Assembly: GCA_935421135.1 (NCBI GenBank)
Contig: OW285190.1
Location: 2,108,001-2,172,000, forward strand
Length of the DNA: 64,000 nucleotides
Direction: 5' to 3'
From: Bugulina stolonifera
Taxonomy: Eukaryota > Bryozoa > Gymnolaemata > Cheilostomatida > Bugulidae
The position numbers were made by a program, and so were the translations under genes. Positions 49,035 through 60,497 of the stretch are shown here, in pieces. The notes under the pieces are model-generated. The model worked only from the letters and a program-made list of their open reading frames with translations. It had not been told where the DNA came from and searched no databases. The stretch's first letter is position 1. Each line of letters opens with the position of its first letter.

Positions 49035-51745
49035 TTGAATGACTTGGAGTTGTCTGTCACTCTTAAATATGTCCAGTTTTTGGCATAGAATTATAATTTT
49101 CTGGAAGTCCCGACATTGCAGTCTGTTTTCGTTATGATCTAGATAGAAATAACTTTCAGGAGACTGCCTTTATATCGATATTGCAAAGGTGATCAGCCTG
49201 CTAATTAGATTTGCACAGGCTTATGGTAGCATATATTATAAGAGATTTGCACATTTATTATAGAACATTCCATGTTTACTACAGGCTCCATGTATGTGAC
49301 CCTGATATCACTGAGCATGTATTTGTTTAACTACTAGGAAACATGTGAGACTGACTCTATGCTAGTATTAGGTAATAGTATGCTGGTAAGCAGTAGCCAA
49401 GAATGAAGTGGCCTAAGTGTGGCAGAAATGAATGGATACAACCAAGGTTGCCCCGGACATTCAACTGCAGTGGTTGGATGGTGTATATATGGTCATGAGC
49501 AAACTATACATCTTCATCAAACTATACAATAAGATGTCATGCAAGAATAATGTCAGCTATGATAATGTTTGTGTGGCTGGCCTAGGGAACCATACCACGG
49601 AGGCTGTTTCACCACAGTATTAATGTTTTCGTTATGATCTAGGTAGAAATAACTTTCAGGAGACTGCCTTTATATTGACATTGCAAATGTGATCAGCCTG
49701 CTAATTAGATTTGCACAGGCTTATGGTAGCATATCTAAGAGATGTGTACATTTATTATAGAATATCCCATGTTTACTACAGGCTCCGTGTACACAGCACT
49801 GTGTGACCCTAATATCACTGAGCATGTATTTGTATAATACACTTAATAACTACTAGGGAACATGGCATTGCAATTTCTCTTTTTCCTCGTATCAAAGGGG
49901 TCAGCAAGGATTTATGTGCTCCTGTTAGCCAGTGATGCAATCCATGTGTTGTCTTTGGAGAGGTGATAGCACCTAGGACGTAGCTGTCCAAAAATGGATT
50001 TGGAATCTGGAAGCACCCGTCTGTACTGTACAACTTCAAGGATATTTTTTAGTACTAATAGTACATAATTATTACTAAACAAAGATAATCATAGTAAACG
50101 GTTTGGTTAGGAGGAGATTTTTATGGGTTTGTGGGTAATCCGCAGGTCAATTAAATGCACCATCCGCCCTGCTTTTCTTCTTTGAGGAAACTGCCCCACT
50201 AACCAAGGGCACTCATTCTAAGCTATTGATAATAATTAGAAGTTGTCTTCCCTTACTTTCACTTCTTCGCATGACTTATGAAAAGAGGATACTACTTTTA
50301 GGTAAGCTTGATACTAACCAAAGAAAAAAGATTTTTGAGAAAATTTGGTATACTCAATACTATAGTATTAGGTATGCAGTTAAGCAGTATCCAAAGACGG
50401 TGTGGCCAAAGTGTGGTAAAAATGACTTGATACCTTAATGTAAATAAAGTTGCCCTAGAGCCTACAGTTGAACTGCAGTGGTTGTGTGGTGTAAACATGT
50501 ATATGGTCATGAGCATACGTATATATTATCATCAATACCACATTTGTAATGGCCTGGGCCCTAGGGCATTATTTATTTGACCAAAACACCATGTTTTTTA
50601 TCATGTATCAGGTATCTAATTCTACTTTCCCTACGTAAGCTAATAGGGTACCTTACTTAGTCTCTTAGGTTAAACACGGATCTGAAATGTATTAATGATA
50701 ATTATAGGCCAAAGTACGCGAGGCGAGACTACGGTGATTTGGTCATGTGTTGAGGAAAGAGGAAAATCATCTAGGGAAGAGGGTGCTTAAATTGGAAATA
50801 TCAGGGAAAAGACTCAGGGGTAGACCGGGGAAGAAGGTATATTATAGATGTGTTGTTGCATATAAATAGTGACAATTAGTATATTTAAGAGTTGTCCACT
50901 CTTGCGCACTTGAGAGAATGTAACTCCTCACTAAAATTGATTGGCTGACTGTAGATAGGACAGGTATATATATATAGGAGAGGAGTACCTACACAGTAGA
51001 GTAGTCTCAGTAGAGAGATAGATAGACAGATACCTAGAGTAGACTGTGGAAAAGAGGCATGGAGAGACAGCAGTATAGACTGTCGACATACCTGTAGATA
51101 AGTCACACAGTGACAAGAGTGGACGACTACATAGACGTCACACATACATATTATACAAATGTATAAGCTAGTAGAAAACACAAAAATGGAAGAAAAACTA
51201 CAAAATAGAAAACCAAATAAAAACCAATAAAACACTAAAACAAAAACACTAAAAAACTAAACTAAACTACAATAGTGTGGAGCGTGTGGAGTGTAGGTGG
51301 ATCGTAGGCTACCCAGTAACTCATATCAATGCGTACTAAGGAGTAAGGATATATGCGGGACAACTATCTTGTTGTAGATTTTGGAATAGAGTCGACACCG
51401 CCACATCCTAGACCACAGAACCAGAACCTACGCCACACAGCTGACTACATTGGAGATCAAGGTGCTGACAAAAGGACCTACAGACAGCGTACTACTACTA
51501 CCTACTACGTACAGCTGGTGAGTCCTAAGTACTTTGGCTCCAATTAAATGTTATAACTGACAATACCAAAACCCCCAATTTTAGTTATAACAGTGTTAAA
51601 ACTTAAAAGAGGACATGAAAGCGTCAGAAAACCTTGCAAGCAGTGTGAAATTCTAATGCTGTAGATAAATAAAAATAAATTATACAAACTACCACAGGTA
51701 TCCAGTAAAACAACGAAATCAATCGGAGATTTGAAAGGTGATTGG
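49035..51745. other. 3' flank of CUB gene B with internal duplications
   Basis: No gene is supported. The segment 49125-49346 is repeated at 49625-49864 (offset 500 bases). Another copy of the gene A downstream module lies at 50390-50620. Between the repeats, 49559-49616 is a minus-strand fragment of a family 2 LTR start (ends CACCACA, followed by GTAT). The stretch 50870-51540 resembles nothing I know. Confidence 0.6.
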
Positions 51746-51749
51746 TTAA

Positions 51750-53280
51750 AGGGGTTATGCCACGTGTTTTGAGGTAGTATTGTGGTGAAACAACCTCCGT
51801 GGTTATGGCACCTAGGCCAGCCACACAAACATTATGATAGCTGAAATTGACCTACTATACATAATCTCATCCATGCATTCATTATTATCTTATATACTGC
51901 GTGTCTTATATATATATATATGTACTAGCAACCAAGCCTTGGGATTACGTTCTGTTGCAACTTGGTTTTTCCCACATTTATGTACCTATTTAGTAATTGT
52001 CTGTTCTTGCTTGATTGTGAATTATTAGTCTTTTTGCCATTTTATATAGCAACTTCGTGGCCGACCTTATAGATTAAGCTCATAATTATATGCGACATGT
52101 TTCTCCTTATTGTAAGCACATTTTGTGCCAAGGCCGACCTTTTATGTGGCCGAGTCGGGCGGAACCAGACATATTGTTGCATCAGTTCCGGAGCCGACCC
52201 TATGTTGGATAGCCGATACCATGTCAGGCTCTTTTGGCCGGAAGTTTGTTATGTATATAAGGCAGTGCATTTTGTGTTGTAATTCAGTTGTTGATTGCGC
52301 TTGAATAAAGCAACATCTCCTAACTCAACCTACAGAGGCTTACTCTTTAGGCAGGTAGATCCACCTGAGAATCCTTTGGATTCAGTACGGCTCGAGCTCA
52401 CCTCATCCTAGGCTAAACACATCTCTATCCACCTCTTAGACTTAGGCCGATCCCGGGTTCTAATGAACTTAGCGTCGGACTTAGGCTCTCAAGGTTAAAC
52501 ATTCTTTCTTGCACTCCCTCGGAGTATAAACTCTACGTGACCTACGTCGGTCCTGAACTCCAATGAGTCTCGGCATCGGCCTACGTCTGATATAATCTAC
52601 ACTATAAAGAGCACCCATAACTGTTCACTCTTTGATGTAATGAGCAGAAGGTACACTTGGTCGGCCTCTACCACCGTCCAAGCCCTTCCCATACTTGTAG
52701 TCCTCGGCTCTCGTATGCAGTAGCACTCAAAACATTACAGTATTAAGCCGCACTCAGCTATTTAGTGGTACAATATATTGAGTGCCTAGATATTTATTAT
52801 TCTAGTACTGTAGTAATCCTATGTTTGTGAGTTCCAGGCTATATTTAGAACAACTAGGCCACAACACAATCTATAGGCATGTAGAAGGACGCAATAATAG
52901 CCGCCATAATATTGTGGCCAGATGGAATACTGGACCTACCAATAAAGGCAGCTACTTATTGCCAGCAAAAGGAAAGCCCAGAAAAATTTAAAAACTTGCA
53001 CAAGTTAATCTACAGCCATATTAGTAAACACTGTGAAATCATTTGTTCACTACTGTACTCTTTCTGTGCAAACAGCTTGAATTCAACAATTTTCTCTATA
53101 TGACATAAAGCACACAGTTGCGTCTTCATAACAAAGTTGCGTTTGAAGCAGCATTGAATAGTGCTAATGAGTCAATCGTGGGCAAGAGGACACAACTCTG
53201 GTTATAGTAACACAAATGCAGCAAACCTAAATAAGAGAGGCTGCATTGAACATAGACATAAACCACATGTCATAACCCCT
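51750..53280. mobile_element. TTAA-flanked TIR element carrying a nested LTR
   Basis: Ends AGGGGTTATGCCACGTGTTT and, reversed, AGGGGTTATGACATGTGGTTT-like, bounded by TTAA at 51746-51749 and 53281-53284. Gene A has the uninterrupted sequence GGTTTTTGAACCACCAGG near 36767. Without the nested LTR (51781-52739) the element is about 570 bp and non-coding. TTAA duplication suggests a piggyBac or Kolobok relative. Confidence 0.8.
51781..52739 (+). mobile_element. solo LTR, family 2, nested in the TTAA element
   Basis: Start TGTGGTGAAACAACCTCCG, end AACATTACA, duplication GTAT at 51777-51780 and 52740-52743. It shows a TATATAAGGCAG box near 52254, AATAAAGCAACATCTCCTAAC near 52304 and TTACTCTTTAGGCAGG. 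Its first 60 bases match the fragment at 49559-49616 rather than the other family 2 copies, so at least two subfamilies exist. Confidence 0.92.
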
Positions 53281-53305
53281 TTAATGAGCCACCAGGAGGT
53301 AATAC

Positions 53306-54103
53306 TGTAATGGTACAGGACATTTGTATACGACTTCAGCTACCCGGATAAACCTCATAGCACCTTAAGTGCCTAGTAGTTGCCACAGCGCTACTCAGCT
53401 AACATTCGTACTCTCATGCCTAGCTGCTCGTGTACTCATACTCAACTATATTGCATGTCTAAACCATTCATTTAATGTCTACATACGTGTATCTATGTGT
53501 TTATATCCATTCTACTTAACTATATACCATTGTACATTCATGTATGGCAATTACTGAGTCTTTTGGTACCTTTTATACCCATGTAAAGAGGCCCGACCTC
53601 TCAGAATTACTTGATATTCATTTTGTATATGAATTGGATGATTATAAGCAGCTTTTGTATAACCCGACCTATTTGGGGTCGGCCGTCGGGCTTCCGGCCG
53701 CCATGTTGTTGCGCAACTTCTGGACGACCCTACGTCGTCTTTTCCCGACACTACGTCGGGCGGAAGTTCTTATACTATATAAAGGACCATGTTTTATCAT
53801 TTGTTGTCTCAGTCTTTGCTTGGCTTTCAATAAAGACACATCTATACTTGATACAGAGACTTTCACTTCCTTTTGTCAGGTCATTCGCTTAGCGAACTGC
53901 CTACTAGGTCGGATCACTCTCTTTCATAGTATAGTCTCCAGGCTAGACTCGGGACCAGATGGGTCCTCTCTGGTAGTACTTTGACTACTGAGACCGCTCG
54001 ATCTTTCATGTAATGAGAAGGCCTAGCACCACTCTTAGGCACTTCATTTTTGGGATCGGTAGTCGTCCACGGATGACCGCACGAAAAACCAGAAACCATT
54101 ACA
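53306..54103 (+). mobile_element. solo LTR, family 1 (798 bp)
   Basis: Start TGTAATGGT, end ACCATTACA, duplication ATAC at 53302-53305 and 54104-54107. The unit A copy keeps the empty site (GGAGATAATACAATGTA near 36781). TATATAAAGG lies near 53776 and CAATAAAGACAC near 53829. Confidence 0.93.
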
Positions 54104-54114
54104 ATACAATGTAC

Positions 54115-54982
54115 TGTGGTGTTTCAGCTCATCTAACCTGCAGACACTGACTATAGCTGCATGGACTATACATTACTGCATGTACACTTGTTCATAGTCT
54201 ACAATCATTGTTATCACTATTATCATTATCGTCTATTATTGTTACTACTTATTACGCATATCACTATTATTATTAACCAATCATGTTCGTCTAAACTTGT
54301 CTATTATTGTTACTACGCATTACGCATCATTATAGCAAGCTTTCATTATTGTATTAATTCTTCTAAGCCTCTTTGCCTATTTTGAGTAATGGCCGATGTC
54401 TTGGATCATAGTAGTTTTTACATATAATCTTTTCCACATGATTGTAAGCCCTTTTTGTAAATGGTCGACCCTTTTAAGGTTGAACCTTGGGTACTTTCAG
54501 CCATATTGTTACGCAATTTCCGGGGCCGATACCTTATCGTCCCACCCGATACCTTCTCGGACTTTTTACCGAAAACTAGATTAGTATTAATAATAGCAAG
54601 CACATTTTCTCATGCTAGTCAGTTGTTGATTGCGCTCTAATAAAACATTTCCTAACTCAGCCTACAGAGTCTTACTCTTGCAGGCAGGCAGCTCCAGCCT
54701 TGGTCTTCGGACCTTTAGTGCCCGAGCTCGTCCTCATACTTGCATAAGACTCTTATCACATTCCTGATGAGTATAAACATCGTCGGACCTTAGTCGATTC
54801 TTGACTCTTCAATGAGCCTAAGCATCGGGGCCTACGCCCTTACAACACTAATAAGAGCTACATAACTGTTCACTCTTTATGTAACGGTGGAAGTACAACT
54901 TGGCAGCCCACTACCACTCCCAAGCACTTCCCACACTCATGCTAACATCGGCACCGTTGTGATCTACCCATAAAAAATTATA
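54115..54982 (+). mobile_element. solo LTR, family 2, with degraded 3' end
   Basis: It starts TGTGGTGTTTCAGCTC, 12 bases after the family 1 LTR, and has AATAAAACATTTCCTAAC and the TCTTACTCTTGCAGGCAGG block. The end lacks the usual AACATTACA. Flanking GTAC at 54111-54114 and 54983-54986 fits a 4-bp duplication, and unit A reads CTGTACTTTCCTG there. Confidence 0.8.
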
Positions 54983-55074
54983 GTACTTTCCTGCTAGCCA
55001 TTGGCACAGGCAACTAACCCAGTTCTGGGGAGCACCAAGATTTACTTATAAATGAAATTTGACTGGTAATAAAT

Positions 55075-55215
55075 AGACACTGTATACATGTACTGTGACA
55101 CTGCATACATGTACTGTGACACTGTATACATGCACTGTGACACTGTATACATGTACTGTGACACTGTATACATGTACTGTGACAATACATACACATACTG
55201 TGACATTATATACAC
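55075..55215. repeat. 21-bp minisatellite, first block
   Basis: About seven copies of ACTGTGACACTGTATACATGT. The same unit appears once near 55490 and again as a block of five to six at 55733-55845, so a SINE and other DNA separate parts of one array. Related single units occur at the unit A/B junction near 37205. Confidence 0.88.
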
Positions 55216-55290
55216 ATAAAAAACTTAACAATTTTACTTTCCACTATTAATCCCAGGTAAGAAAGCAATGATCTAAAGAGATCTGCATTT

Positions 55291-55466
55291 TTTCTAATTT
55301 GGGGTGGGAAAGGCACTTCACCAATGGCAAAGTTACTGAAGTAGCACAGAAGCATTATAAGGTTGGATGCCCTTCCTAACACCACCAATGACCCTTATGG
55401 GAATCAAACCTGGGACTTCCACATGAAAGTCCAGAGCCCTTACCACTAGGCCACGGCAGCTCCCAT
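55291..55466 (-). mobile_element. tRNA-derived SINE
   Basis: On the minus strand: head GGGAGCTGCCGTGGCCTAGT, A box TGGCCTAGTGG (+ strand 55443-55453), B box GGTTTGATTCC (55400-55410), then GGTCATTGGTGGTGTTAGG and AAGGGCATCCAACC in the tail. It is better preserved than the copies in genes A and B. The tRNA part does not fold into a convincing functional tRNA. Confidence 0.9.
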
Positions 55467-55732
55467 TATATACACATACTGTGACATTATAGCTCGAAAT
55501 TGGTAGCAATACCAATTTCTTGAGCACTTTACCTGGGAGATACACTGAACTGGTGGCATTACGCAATTTTCGCTGTCTCTGGCAGCTTGAGAACTTTGGT
55601 TCAGTGGATTTCACACCTTTTAAATACGCTTTGCTGTAAATATACATTATTGCTAAGGTGTGCTCCCAGGCATATCTCTGAGCTGCACTGATGAGGTGTT
55701 AAACACCGAAACAGTACACTGTATGCAGATTG

Positions 55733-55845
55733 AGTACTGTGACATTATATACATGTACTGTGACACTGTATACATGTACTGTGACACTGTATACATGTAC
55801 TGTCACATTATATACACGTACTGTGACACTGCATACATGTACCTT
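55733..55845. repeat. 21-bp minisatellite, second block
   Basis: Five to six copies of the GTACTGTGACACTGTATACAT unit, continuing the block at 55075-55215. Confidence 0.85.
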
Positions 55846-55889
55846 GCTACTATTCTTCTATTTCTTGTTATGGGAATAAATACCGTATA

Positions 55890-56400
55890 TAGTGAATCTA
55901 GTACAGGCAAACACACTTGAGGTTATCAGAAGGGAAACATCTATAAAATCCCTGTTTATCCATTTCACTACACTCCCATTGACCAATAGAAACTCTAGAT
56001 TTCCTCTCACCTATCTGCTGAATGACAGATAGACAAAAGGTAGAACTTACCTATCACAGGTAATAAATAAGATTACCTGCTACTTCTAAATATTTGTTTT
56101 ATTGGGTGACCCCCATAAAACTATTATAAGGCAGTTATGATGATAGTAGAAACATAGCAATAGTCAAAGCAGCCTACCTGCGGTTATTGTTACCTCACCT
56201 GCAGCGAGAAAGTATATCTTTAGCCTAGGAGGTAGGAGAGCATACAAATCAGTGATACAACTGGTGAAGAATATAATTGGAAGCTGGCAGTATAATGAAT
56301 TCATCACTTGCCAGTAAGTGAGATGGAGATTTTCTAATTGTAGAGAGTGCTAAGTGTCACCAAATGTGATTGCTGTCATTTTATGCTTACAAATGATGCC
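55890..56400. other. 5' flank of the gene C remnant
   Basis: 55900-56090 matches the regions upstream of genes A (27355-27540) and B (37665-37855). After that the homology fades: there is no signal-peptide exon and neither CUB exon. A segment near 56255-56313 (GATACAACTGG ... GAATTCATCAC ... CAGTAAGTGA) may be a decayed exon 4. Confidence 0.6.
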
Positions 56401-56683
56401 TAAACTATAGATGGCAGTAGATGGCACACGCCACCACCATCATATGGGATAGGAGAGGAGGGAACCTTAGTCCTTACACTCAGCATACCTGGATGTACAT
56501 TGCTAATAATCACTGTAGCTGTTATACTGGTGGTTTTACGGCTGAGAAAAATGTTAGTTTAATGTCTGATTTCAAGGACGGCAGGCCATAGAATTGAAAG
56601 TCCTTAGGGTTATCTTGATAGCCAAGAGGTGAAGAATGTTGGCGATTAAGAATGATCAGTGTTTCAGTCTATTTCTAGTGCAT

Positions 56684-57358
56684 CAGTGTTACAGTGGTAT
56701 GTGTTACAGTGGTCTATGTTACAGTGGCCTATGTTACAGTGGTATGTGTTACAGTGATATGTGTTACAGTGGTATGTGTTACAGTGGTATGCGTTACAGT
56801 GGTATGTGTTACAGTGGTCTATGTTACAGTGGTATGCGTTACAGTGGTATGTGTTACAGTGGTACATGTTACAGTGGTATGTGTTACAGTGGTCTATGTT
56901 ACAGTGGTTTGTGTTACAGTGGTATGTGTTACAGTGGTACATGTTACAGTGGTATGTGTTACAGTGGTCTATGTTACAGTGGTTTGTGTTACAGTGGTAT
57001 GTGTTACAGTGGTATGTGTTACAGTGGTATGTGTTACAGTGGTATGCATTACAGTGGTATGTGTTACAGTGGTATGTGTTACAGTGGTCTATGTTACAGT
57101 GGTATGCGTTACAGTGGTATGTGTTACAGTGGTACATGTTACAGTGGTATGTGTTACAGTGGTCTATGTTACAGTGGTTTGTGTTACAGTGGTATGTGTT
57201 ACAGTGGTATGTGTTACAGTGGTATGTGTTACAGTGGTATGCATTACAGTGGTATGTGTTACAGTGGTCTATGTTACAGTGGTACGCGTTACAGTGGTAT
57301 GTGTTACAGTGGTACATGTTACAGTGGCACATGCTACAATGGCACATGTTACAGTGGT
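56684..57358. repeat. 15-bp minisatellite in gene C intron 5
   Basis: About 45 copies of a 15-bp unit (GTGTTACAGTGGTAT), with TGTGTT, TCTATGTT, TACATGTT and TGCGTT forms recurring in the same order over blocks of about 10 to 12 units. Long frames on both strands are artefacts of the period. Confidence 0.95.
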
Positions 57359-57759
57359 ACTGTGGAAATGCTGATGGGGTAAGTAGGCAGGCCTGTTCAG
57401 GGTGCAAACAGTGTACACGGATAGAACAGAGAGACTGGTCTTAGTACACTCCAGGAACCAAGTGAAGGCCTGGGGGAACCAGGGCCTAATTAAAGGGCCG
57501 GAGATACGATAGGTAGACAAGGGGGTCGACCTGTGGCCATGATTAACTTGTAAGAGGTGGTGGCCGCTAAGAGAGATCCGTCCGAAGAACGTCTGAGTTC
57601 TGGTTCCATCGAGTTAGGGAAGCTCAATAGCAGATGAGTGCCATGTGGACTTGAGACGATGGAGTCCAACCTCAGTGCAAAATATGTGCCACCTTAAGCT
57701 TTTCCAGCTGAGCTCCGAACTGATACGTCAGACACCTGGAACTAAGTAGATAGCCCATA

Positions 57760-57895
57760 GATATAATACAGTATAATATAATATATATAATATAATATAT
57801 TATATCATATCATGATATATTATAATATATATGATATAATATAATATAATATATTATAATAATTTTTATATATAATATAATATATGTTTATATTA
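57760..57895. repeat. AT dinucleotide-rich tract
   Basis: About 130 bases almost entirely A and T (ATATAATATAATATA type) with palindromic character, between exons 5 and 6 of gene C. It is a likely site of breakage or assembly difficulty. Confidence 0.85.
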
Positions 57896-58742
57896 CATGT
57901 ATCTCTATGAGGAGAGCCCATCTCAGCAGGATTGCCTGATACATGTTATGGATGGGTTATATCAATGGGAAGGCTATATTAATAGGAAGGCTATGTTAAC
58001 AGGAGGGCCCCATGCTTTTTGAACAAGCTCATGGAAGCCCAAAGAGTAAACATGGGATAGTATATTTCCATAAATGTGTATATTGAGCTGGATAGTGTGA
58101 TATGTTGTTTAGAAATATAATTCTACGACGTGTGTATGTATACCTTAGTGAGGAGAGCGAGGTGGGATATGATGTGTATAGCAATACGATACACATGATG
58201 CGTAGATAAAGCACTAGATTGAACTATCAATATAATTACATGCTTGATATTCCTTTCAGAAAGAAGTCAAGAAAAGACAATTCTACATCTGCACACGTGA
58301 AGAAAGGTTAGTGGAACGCCTGAATGAGTCCACTCGAAGTAGTATAATTGTACCTTCTGCTTCTTGCAGTCAGCTTCTATTCCTGTATACATACCTGTAC
58401 TTGTCCATTGTGTGTGTGTTCACTAGTCTAGATTCTGTAACTAGTTACTATGGTAACTTGTAATAACTTATTGTTTTTTACATATGCAGAAGAAACGGGA
58501 AATGAGGTCACTAATCACGACTATTCAAGTATTGATGATTGTGTGCAGACGGCGGGAGGTTGTAGATGCGACAGAAGGAATCAGGAGTTATCTACTCATG
58601 TTTATGTGAGCGACTGCTGGGTCGATTCCAGTTACAGGAAGTGAAATAACATGATGTTACATTATTGATGTCGCTCTAAGATCCCATCTTGGATTCATCT
58701 AGTTGAAATTATGTGAGCGTATGTTTATGTTATTATATATTA

Positions 58743-58748
58743 AATAAA
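58743..58748 (+). terminator. polyadenylation signal after gene C
   Basis: AATAAA lies 99 bases after the gene C stop codon. It supports an intact 3' end for this copy. Confidence 0.5.
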
Positions 58749-58799
58749 CTCTGTAATCAAAGTTGTTGTATCTCATATTGCCTAATTACATGTACAACA

Positions 58800-60497
58800 G
58801 TGCTCCATGACGCAAGGGACTAAAAAGAGCCAACATGTTAGTCTTTACCTAGGCAGCCCTAGAACGAGGCTCAGTCGGCTGAAATAGAGCAAACGCCTTC
58901 AGTGAAGCCGTGTGATGTTGCACTCGAGTTAGATCTCCTTCGCATGTCACCCATTTAGGGAAAGAGAACTATGAACGGACAATCAAGGTCTGACAGTGCT
59001 TATTATCTAAACCAATCACTGTGCTGTGTAGCTAGTAGAACCAGGCACACTAAGTACAATGGTGCAATGGTACATGGCACATGGTGCATGGTGCATGGTG
59101 CATGGTGCATGGTGAACGGTACACGGCGCTCTGGTACGTGGTAAGCGGTACATGGTATTATGGTTCTCGGCAGTATGGTGCATGATACCATAGTCCATCC
59201 ATGTGCATACCTACATGTAATATAGCCTAAGCTCATGTATAAGCGCAACCATAATGTGTTGGGATCTAATGATCTCCCAATGCACCCGGAACTGACATTG
59301 GCCCTACATATTGATAGCAAAACTTATATGACTAATGCAATTTCAACACAATGGACTGCTAACCACAGTGTGGTCGTTTTGGCTAGAACTAACAGTTGTT
59401 GTTTACTAAACTGCATAATATAGGTATTATTAGCTTGGCAGTGTTTCAGAGCAGTCTAGCTATTACTTTTTCAATTAATCACTATAATATTATTATAAGT
59501 CAACAGTTGTATTTTCCAACATGTAGTAAGCTGAATTGAATACGTACTTATACATGTGCATGTATACATATTGCACATTTACATAATATGACACTTACAT
59601 GTAGTTATGCCAGCAGAGAAATTATTAGGTAAGTCACTTAGCAATGTACATTAAAATTTACTGTTTGTTACTGCCTCTTTTCTTTTATAATATTATCTTT
59701 CCAGTTTATTGTTTGTTTACTTGTATGTTTACCACTACATGTATGACTGTATTAGTTTATCAACAAATTGTTAATTTTAGAGCACAGCAGTAGCCTACCA
59801 TAACTGATCCATACAATCATCCATACACATGTTATTCACGGGGCAATAAATTTGTAAGTTTATTAGTAATTAGTAATTTTTGTTTGATATTTTGTAATTG
59901 TTCAACAATGTAGTTATTCTTAGTGGCATTTTATGGCTTTTCTATAAAGTTTAATAATACTGTAAATTGTAATGTTTTGTAACTACTTTTCAGGTCACCA
60001 GTTAGTTAATCAATAAAAAGTTACTACTGAGTTGACAAACCCGTTTATACCAGTACACATAAGAGCTGAACTATGCAACGCCAACATATCATGAAAATAT
60101 TAAGAGTGTTGGAAATGAGGGTAGACATACTGATTGTGATGCACATTGCTTGAAAACCCTGAGTACAGAGTGGTTAGTGTCTTTGCAATTTCTTGGACAG
60201 ACCCGGGTCGCAAATAAAAATCAGAAGATGGCTGTCCAACCTAGGCCATGGCCATGGTAATTGGCTGATGCTAGCCTCTCATCCATGCTAGCAGCCAAAT
60301 CTGTTGTAAATCACCACAAAATGCTATAATTGTCATTCTGTAAAAAGCTACCTAGTGATTTGAAAATAATGCTGTAATAGGTTTAGGACATTTGGAGCAA
60401 TTACATGTAATATCAATATAATATGCAGTTTTACAGTTTACAGCAGACAGCTATCATGCCCTGTATACTGGCTAACTGGACAAGGACCAGCAGTTAC
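58800..60497. other. intergenic DNA, no gene recognised
   Basis: It holds a short 9-bp repeat (ATGGTGCATGG type) at 59060-59115. Otherwise it is AT-rich with scattered ACATGTA motifs; no exon is supported. Confidence 0.45.

Larger units (their letters stand above)
56402..58644 (+). pseudogene. 5'-truncated third copy (C) of the CUB membrane protein
   Basis: Three exons remain: the membrane exon (about 56430 to 56552, with GTLVLTLSIPGCTLL and ILVVLRLRK), a tail exon 58260-58306 (KKSRKDNSTSAHVKK) and the last exon 58490-58644 (ETGNEVTNHDYSSIDDC ... VYVSDCWVDSSYRK, stop). Splice sites and phases of exons 6 and 7 match copies A and B, and all three stay open. The signal peptide and both CUB domains are missing between the shared upstream block and the membrane exon. 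Intron 5 holds a 15-bp array. It may be a dead copy, or may be expressed from a new start; the sequence cannot decide. Confidence 0.75.

Noticed and set aside
53544..53984. 146-codon frame, with similar frames at 9940, 43796 and 48227
   Set aside because: All are the same stretch of the family 1 LTR (TATA to U5 region), open in places by chance and not shared as one frame.
55333..55647. Minus-strand frame with GLVVRALDFHVEVPGLIP
   Set aside because: This text is the chance translation of the tRNA-like head of the SINE at 55291-55466, a known kind of false gene call.
56636..57444. Frames of 226 to 248 codons with CYSGM, VTVVC or LQWYV repeats
   Set aside because: A 15-bp minisatellite gives open frames in most phases on both strands. 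It lies in intron 5 of the gene C remnant.
57760..57895. Replication origin or matrix attachment site
   Set aside because: AT richness alone is not evidence; it is a simple-sequence tract inside an intron.
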